DNA of 64,000 nucleotides from Salinivibrio sharmensis (lineage in GTDB: Bacteria > Pseudomonadota > Gammaproteobacteria > Enterobacterales > Vibrionaceae). Under the pieces are notes generated by a model that was not told where the DNA came from, did not search any database, and saw only the letters and a program-made list of their open reading frames with translations. Positions 61,000-64,000 of this stretch are shown in pieces; within the stretch, counting starts at the first letter, position 1, and each line of letters starts with the position of its first letter. The translations under genes and the position numbers were made by a program. The DNA is taken from positions 87,015 through 151,014 of the forward strand of contig NZ_MUFC01000008.1 of the NCBI RefSeq assembly GCF_001995985.1, in the 5' to 3' direction.

Positions 61000-61017
61000 C
61001 GCTCCCATGCGGGAGCG
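61000..61017. repeat. GC-rich hairpin CGCTCCC-ATGC-GGGAGCG
   Basis: A perfect 7-bp stem followed by TGGGAACAAG. The combination resembles the dispersed gammaproteobacterial palindromes with GTTCCCACGCTCC. Only one copy is seen here. It lies in the 268-base gene-free stretch 60829-61096 after the chemoreceptor promoter region. Confidence 0.35.
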
Positions 61018-61096
61018 TGGGAACAAGTTTAATATTCGCGATCTCAACTTGGAACGCAGTGATGTTTACTGTTTACTCATTCACGCGAAAGATCGA

Positions 61097-61258
61097 TCAT
61101 TGCTTGAACTTCGGCCGCTCGATTATATAGGCATACAACGCGATCAGTGAGAAGATTATTAACGCGAACTCCCCTTACGTGTTCCAAGAGGCATGAGCAC
61201 CTACCGCTGCCGCCAATACAACAAGGATTAATAACGATCGATCCTTTAATCGGCGCAT
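61097..61258 (-). pseudogene. Small two-helix membrane protein gene broken by a stop codon
   Basis: From an ATG at 61258 with AAGGA ahead, 27 codons give MRRLKDRSLLILVVLAAAVG and a short polar end, then TAA at 61177-61175, and the same frame continues for 25 codons (GEFALIIFSLIALYAYIIER...) to a TGA at 61097. The two halves each hold a hydrophobic segment and are in one frame, so this reads as a 53-codon gene inactivated by a nonsense change. A 27-aa product is the alternative. Confidence 0.5.
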
Positions 61259-61365
61259 GATTATTGATTCCTTAGCAAGTTGTGGCTGTTTAGTTGACGT
61301 AAAGCATCATCCGCAGCCCAATAAAGCGAAACCAAGCCCTTTTTAGTTCTTCACCACTGCATGGT

Positions 61366-61389
61366 GAGCTATAGTGATTTATGGTGTAT
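61366..61389 (+). repeat. Left terminal inverted repeat of the IS256-like element
   Basis: Begins GAGCTATAGTGATTTA and ends TGGTGTAT. Pairs with 62366-62389. Confidence 0.7.
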
Positions 61390-61459
61390 AAGCAAAAAAA
61401 ATGCGGTGTAACTTGTTGATTGTTGTCACCAGATATACAACCAACAAGGAGTACACCGC

Positions 61460-62380
61460 ATGGACAACCATCGTAACGTTACTGAGCTTCATAAACCAGC
61501 CAACCCTCTCAATGAGCTGCTGAAACAAGGCGCGCAGCAGTTGTTGGCTCAAGCCATAAAAGCGGAAGTCCAAGCCTTGCTAGAGCAGTTTGCATCGCTT
61601 CAAACTGACGAAAAGCAAGCCGTGGTTCGAAGTGGGCATTTGCCTGTGCGCACACTGCAGACTGGTCTTGGTGACATCACTGTTAAAGTACCCACAGTGC
61701 GTGGCAAAACGCGGAGCGGGATTAAGTTCAATAGTAAGCTAGTGCCGCCCTCTCTTAAGCGGACCAAGAACATTGAAGAACTCATTCCCTAGCTCTTTTT
61801 ACGGGGGATTTCAACAGGCGATATGCAGCCTACCCTGGAATCTCTTCTGGGCAAGCCAGGGGATTGTCAGTAAATAGTGTTTCCCGCCTCAAGCAACAAT
61901 GGGAAGCGGAATACGACCAGTGGCGTAAAAGAGACCTGAGTAAACGACGGTATGCCTATATCTGGGCCGATGGCGTTTACAGCAAAATACGTATGGATGA
62001 CAAGCTTTGCCTGCTGGTTATTATTGGTGTCGACGACACTGGCCGCAAGGAAGTGTTGAACAAACTTCCTAAGTCTGTTCAGCCAAGGATGAAAGAGTCG
62101 CTTCACGATATCTGGATGGCGGAAACGCGCAAGGACGCTTGCTTGTAAAGCCTTTGGATCGAGTCAATTTTCGTGACGGAGAGGTTGAGAACCAACGAGA
62201 CGAAGAGTTGTGGGAGCCGGAAAACCACGCTCTCAATGGCCTGCAAACTAATGAGAGCTGCCGAGGTAAATAGGCGAAGACTGAGAGGACGTTATCAAAG
62301 GGGTAAAATTCCGAGATAGTGTTCACGAGCTTGAGGGAGATCAGCAGGGCACAGCTTTGGATGCCATACACCAGATTTGA
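61460..62380 (+). pseudogene. Broken IS256-family transposase
   Basis: The N-terminal part (61460-61792, 110 codons) ends at a TAG where the family has Trp in IEELIPW. The same frame then continues RGISTGDMQPTLESLLGKPG, a one-base shift near 61860 leads to NSVSRLKQQWEAEYDQW and YIWADGVYSKIR (first catalytic Asp). About 65 codons are lost near 62050, including the second catalytic Asp (GDGALG region), then VLNKLPKSVQPRMKESLHD. A second deletion near 62140 and a shift near 62290 precede the C-terminus VIKGVKFRDSVHELEGDQQ. Cannot encode active transposase. Confidence 0.88.
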
Positions 62381-62389
62381 CCATAGCTC
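62366..62389 (-). repeat. Right terminal inverted repeat of the IS256-like element
   Basis: Reverse complement begins GAGCTATGGTCAAATC and ends TGGTGTAT. Pairs with 61366-61389. Confidence 0.7.
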
Positions 62390-62410
62390 TGGCACTTACC
62401 TGTACAGTCG

Positions 62411-62430
62411 ATTAACTCATCAGAGTTAAT
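62411..62430. other. Perfect 8-bp inverted repeat upstream of the 47-aa unit
   Basis: ATTAACTC - ATCA - GAGTTAAT, 28 bases ahead of the -35 at 62459. Candidate regulator site, or a hairpin with little T-run. Confidence 0.4.
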
Positions 62431-62458
62431 AATAAGTTGATTACTTTTCATTCTTTTT

Positions 62459-62487
62459 TTGACATAGCTCACGAAATTATATAAAAT
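62459..62487 (+). promoter_or_regulatory. Strong sigma70-type promoter of the 47-aa gene
   Basis: TTGACA (perfect -35), a 17-base AT-rich spacer, then TAAAAT. Transcription should begin near 62493-62495. Confidence 0.75.
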
Positions 62488-62492
62488 TAGGC

Positions 62493-62506
62493 ATCTCTTA
62501 AGAGAT
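62493..62506. promoter_or_regulatory. 14-bp perfect palindrome at the predicted start of transcription
   Basis: ATCTCTTAAGAGAT sits at about +1 to +14 of the promoter at 62459-62487. This is a good position for a repressor site. Confidence 0.5.
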
Positions 62507-62538
62507 CAAAGATTAAACAAATAGTTAGCGGTGAAAAA

Positions 62539-62682
62539 ATGAACTCAGCACTTTTATCGATTTTGAAAGGTCAAGATAACCTAAAGTTAGGAAAAGTGTT
62601 AACGCCTTCAATAGCTAATATCACAATGTGTATCCCCACATTGGCTGCTATTGGACTGTTAAGTCTTATCTCTTTCTCGTAA
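62539..62682 (+). CDS. Unrecognised 47-residue peptide
   Basis: ATG at 62539, stop TAA at 62680-62682. The peptide starts MNSALLSILKGQDNLKLGKV and ends in a hydrophobic stretch with TLAAIGLLSLISFS; it has one Cys and no charged residue after about position 19. The N-terminal half has four lysines. Ribosome binding is weak (AGCGGTG). It has its own promoter and terminator. It could be a small membrane protein, a toxin-like peptide or a bacteriocin-like peptide; no homologue is recognised. Confidence 0.5.
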   Translation: MNSALLSILKGQDNLKLGKVLTPSIANITMCIPTLAAIGLLSLISFS

Positions 62683-62714
62683 CTGCTTATACGACTAAAG
62701 AAGACCTTATCCTG

Positions 62715-62745
62715 CTACCGCTCATTTTAGATGAGCGGTAGTTTT
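62715..62745 (+). terminator. Intrinsic terminator after the 47-aa gene
   Basis: CTACCGCTCAT - TTTAG - ATGAGCGGTAG, an 11-bp stem followed by TTTT. On the other strand it has no T-run, so it serves the plus-strand unit. Confidence 0.82.
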
Positions 62746-62756
62746 ATGAGAGCTAT

Positions 62757-63686
62757 TTAGCCCGCGCATTTGTGGCCATCAGAGTATCGCCATTTCTTCT
62801 TAGCCATTTTTACTTTATGGTTTGTTGAAAGCTCGCAAGTAATCAAGTCAAATGATTCCGTTGGTAATACAAACTCTTGTTGAGCGGCAATAGACTGAAT
62901 TTCCCATTCGTTGAGTTGTTTGGTACGTTTCACTACCCCATACACAGCTTCGTTACAGTGCTTAAATGCTGCATCTGGATACCAACCTTTTAGTAACCCT
63001 GCAGTAAAGACCGATGAAATTAGATCGCCAACTCCGACTAAATCTCTATCGAAATTGATTTGAGGCCTTTGCGCCAAATAGCATTGATTACCATAAGCAA
63101 GTAACATGGAAAACTTTTCGCTGGATACGCAATGAAGGTGTTTCACGAGTACAAATTTAGGTCCCATAGTCAGAGCTTTTTTACATGCTTTAACGGCATC
63201 CTCCAAGCTGTCAATTTCCCCCCCCACAAATTGTGCTAACTCAAATTGATTAGGTACGATAACGTCAGCCATTGGCATCAATTGGGTCAATAATACGTCT
63301 GCAACGCCTGGAGCAACAATACAACCTTTTTTTGGCGATCCCATAACAGGATCACAAACGTACAATGCGCCAAGATTAGCCTGCTTCGTTTGCTTTACTG
63401 CATCGACAACAGCATGGCACTGAGCGGGGCTACCTAGATAACCCGTGATGAGAGCACGACATTGCTTAAGCACATCTATATCTTTCAAGCCTTTGATAAT
63501 ATTTGTAATGTGTTCAGGTTGAAAAACATTACCTTTCCAACCCTGAGGATACTGGGTATGGTTGGAAAACTGAACCGTGTGAATTGGCCAAACTTCTAAT
63601 CCCATTCTTTGCATAGGAAATACCGCACTACTGTTTCCGGCATGGCCAAAGGCAACATGCGACTGAATAGAAAGTACACCTTGCAT
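62757..63686 (-). CDS. pdxY: Pyridoxal kinase PdxY-like
   Basis: Ribokinase-family enzyme phosphorylating pyridoxal in the B6 salvage pathway. [49 protein letters not shown] and the phosphate-binding [10 protein letters not shown] are visible. The start at 63686 follows GAGG; the ten codons upstream are rejected. 309 aa is about 22 longer than E. coli PdxY (287) because of a basic tail after the normal end ([16 protein letters not shown]). Lies after ridA on the same strand. Confidence 0.88.
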   Translation of the reverse strand: MQGVLSIQSHVAFGHAGNSSAVFPMQRMGLEVWPIHTVQFSNHTQYPQGWKGNVFQPEHITNIIKGLKDIDVLKQCRALITGYLGSPAQCHAVVDAVKQTKQANLGALYVCDPVMGSPKKGCIVAPGVADVLLTQLMPMADVIVPNQFELAQFVGGEIDSLEDAVKACKKALTMGPKFVLVKHLHCVSSEKFSMLLAYGNQCYLAQRPQINFDRDLVGVGDLISSVFTAGLLKGWYPDAAFKHCNEAVYGVVKRTKQLNEWEIQSIAAQQEFVLPTESFDLITCELSTNHKVKMAKKKWRYSDGHKCAG

Positions 63687-63699
63687 ATTTACTTCCTCA

Positions 63700-63744
63700 C
63701 AAAAAAAGTACAACAAACAAGGTCGTTGACATGCTTGTTGTACT
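63700..63744 (-). terminator. Terminator-like hairpin between ridA and pdxY
   Basis: On the minus strand AGTACAACAA - 18 bases - TTGTTGTACT followed by seven T. It ends only about 14 bases before the pdxY start and overlaps the leader of that gene, so it may either end ridA or attenuate pdxY. Confidence 0.6.
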
Positions 63745-63784
63745 CTATACTTTAACGAATTACTGGTCAGCTTAGTTGTGAATC

Positions 63785-64000
63785 TTATCTATTAGCGATC
63801 ACTTCAATTTCAACTTTTGCGTCCATAGGCAGACGTGCCACTTCGACGCATGAACGCGCAGGAAAAGGTGCTTCGTGACTCTCAAAAAACTCCCCGTACT
63901 TTTCATTTACTACAGGAAAATCATTAAGGTCTTTGACGAACACTGTCGTTTTAACGATATTTTTTGCTGTTAATCCAGCTGATTTTAGAATTTCCAATGC
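63785..64000 (-). CDS. ridA: RidA/YjgF family reactive-imine deaminase (cut by window edge)
   Basis: C-terminal 71 residues. The family hydrolyses 2-aminoacrylate and other imines released by PLP-dependent enzymes. [20 protein letters not shown] and the catalytic-Arg region [21 protein letters not shown] are typical. It ends VIANR-stop. The neighbour PdxY makes PLP, which fits a B6-related context. The N-terminus lies outside the window. Confidence 0.92.
   Translation of the reverse strand, partial: ALEILKSAGLTAKNIVKTTVFVKDLNDFPVVNEKYGEFFESHEAPFPARSCVEVARLPMDAKVEIEVIANR

Larger units (their letters stand above)
61366..62389 (+). mobile_element. Degenerate IS256-family insertion sequence
   Basis: Imperfect terminal inverted repeats of 24 bp (61366-61389 and 62366-62389) match at 19 positions, beginning GAGCTAT and ending TGGTGTAT. 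They enclose a broken IS256-type transposase. At 1024 bp the element is shorter than the usual 1.3 kb because of internal deletions. I find no target duplication flanking it. Confidence 0.8.

Noticed and set aside
60935-61150. 71-codon plus-strand ORF in the accessory stretch
   Set aside because: It overlaps the more convincing minus-strand membrane gene remnant, lacks a good ribosome binding site and has no recognisable composition.
62069-62395. 108-codon minus-strand ORF
   Set aside because: It is antisense to the decayed transposase; the plus strand matches IS256 throughout.
61350-62400. Target site duplication of the IS256-like element
   Set aside because: The 8-9 bases flanking the two inverted repeats (TGCATGGT and TGGCACTT) do not match.

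Overview
The window looks like chromosomal DNA of a marine or halophilic member of the Vibrionaceae. Evidence is the block ccoNOQP-ccoH-ccoI-ccoS-fnr-uspE-ttcA, a NorM close to the Vibrio one, several Vibrio-type proteins of unknown function (DUF2987, DUF3581, DUF3080), and an IHF/PheST/ThrS/IF-3 region of gammaproteobacterial type. Genus cannot be fixed by eye; Salinivibrio or a neighbour is a reasonable guess.

Layout. 1-8.2 kb: cbb3 cytochrome c oxidase structural genes, their assembly and copper genes, and the oxygen sensor FNR with an FNR box in front of its own gene. 8.4-12.1 kb: uspE, ttcA and two envelope proteins. 12.3-15.1 kb: polyamine ABC transporter potABC without potD. 15.1-18.6 kb: sirtuin CobB, DUF3581, an HDOD protein and a LysR regulator. 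18.8-22.4 kb: lactate permease and D-lactate dehydrogenase. 22.4-28.8 kb: secreted ATP-dependent DNA ligase, L,D-transpeptidase-like protein, HrpA helicase, TerB-like protein. 28.9-36.0 kb (minus strand): btuCD, astE, ihfA, pheST. 36.4-40.3 kb: lplA, a peptide transporter, and a coupled pair of an unknown gene and phzF. 40.5-43.7 kb (minus): thrS-infC-rpmI-rplT, with infC starting at AUU. 43.9-50.4 kb: histidine utilisation, hutC then hutIGUH, with clear operators. 50.5-55.1 kb: fructosamine kinase family protein, HxpB-like phosphatase, CPXCG protein, NorM, DUF3080 lipoprotein. 55.3-55.6 kb: three tandem tRNA-Val(GAC) genes. 55.7-60.8 kb: YidA-like phosphatase, NYN protein, formate-THF ligase, chemoreceptor. 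60.8-62.7 kb: the only clearly accessory and decayed stretch, with a stop-broken small membrane gene, a degenerate IS256-family element with recognisable ends, and a compact transcription unit encoding an unrecognised 47-residue peptide. 62.8-64 kb: a PdxY-like kinase and a RidA gene cut by the window edge.

Most of the window is core metabolism: micro-aerobic respiration and its regulation, lactate and histidine as carbon sources, one-carbon and B12/B6/lipoate cofactor handling, and translation. No CRISPR array, prophage or large defence or secretion island is visible. The observations most worth following are the 47-aa unit with its strong promoter and palindromes at 62.4-62.75 kb, an exact 14-bp copy of half of the hut operator in front of astE, the missing potD, the divergent middle tRNA-Val, and the separation of the thrS-infC-rpmI-rplT block from pheST-ihfA by a small gene insertion.
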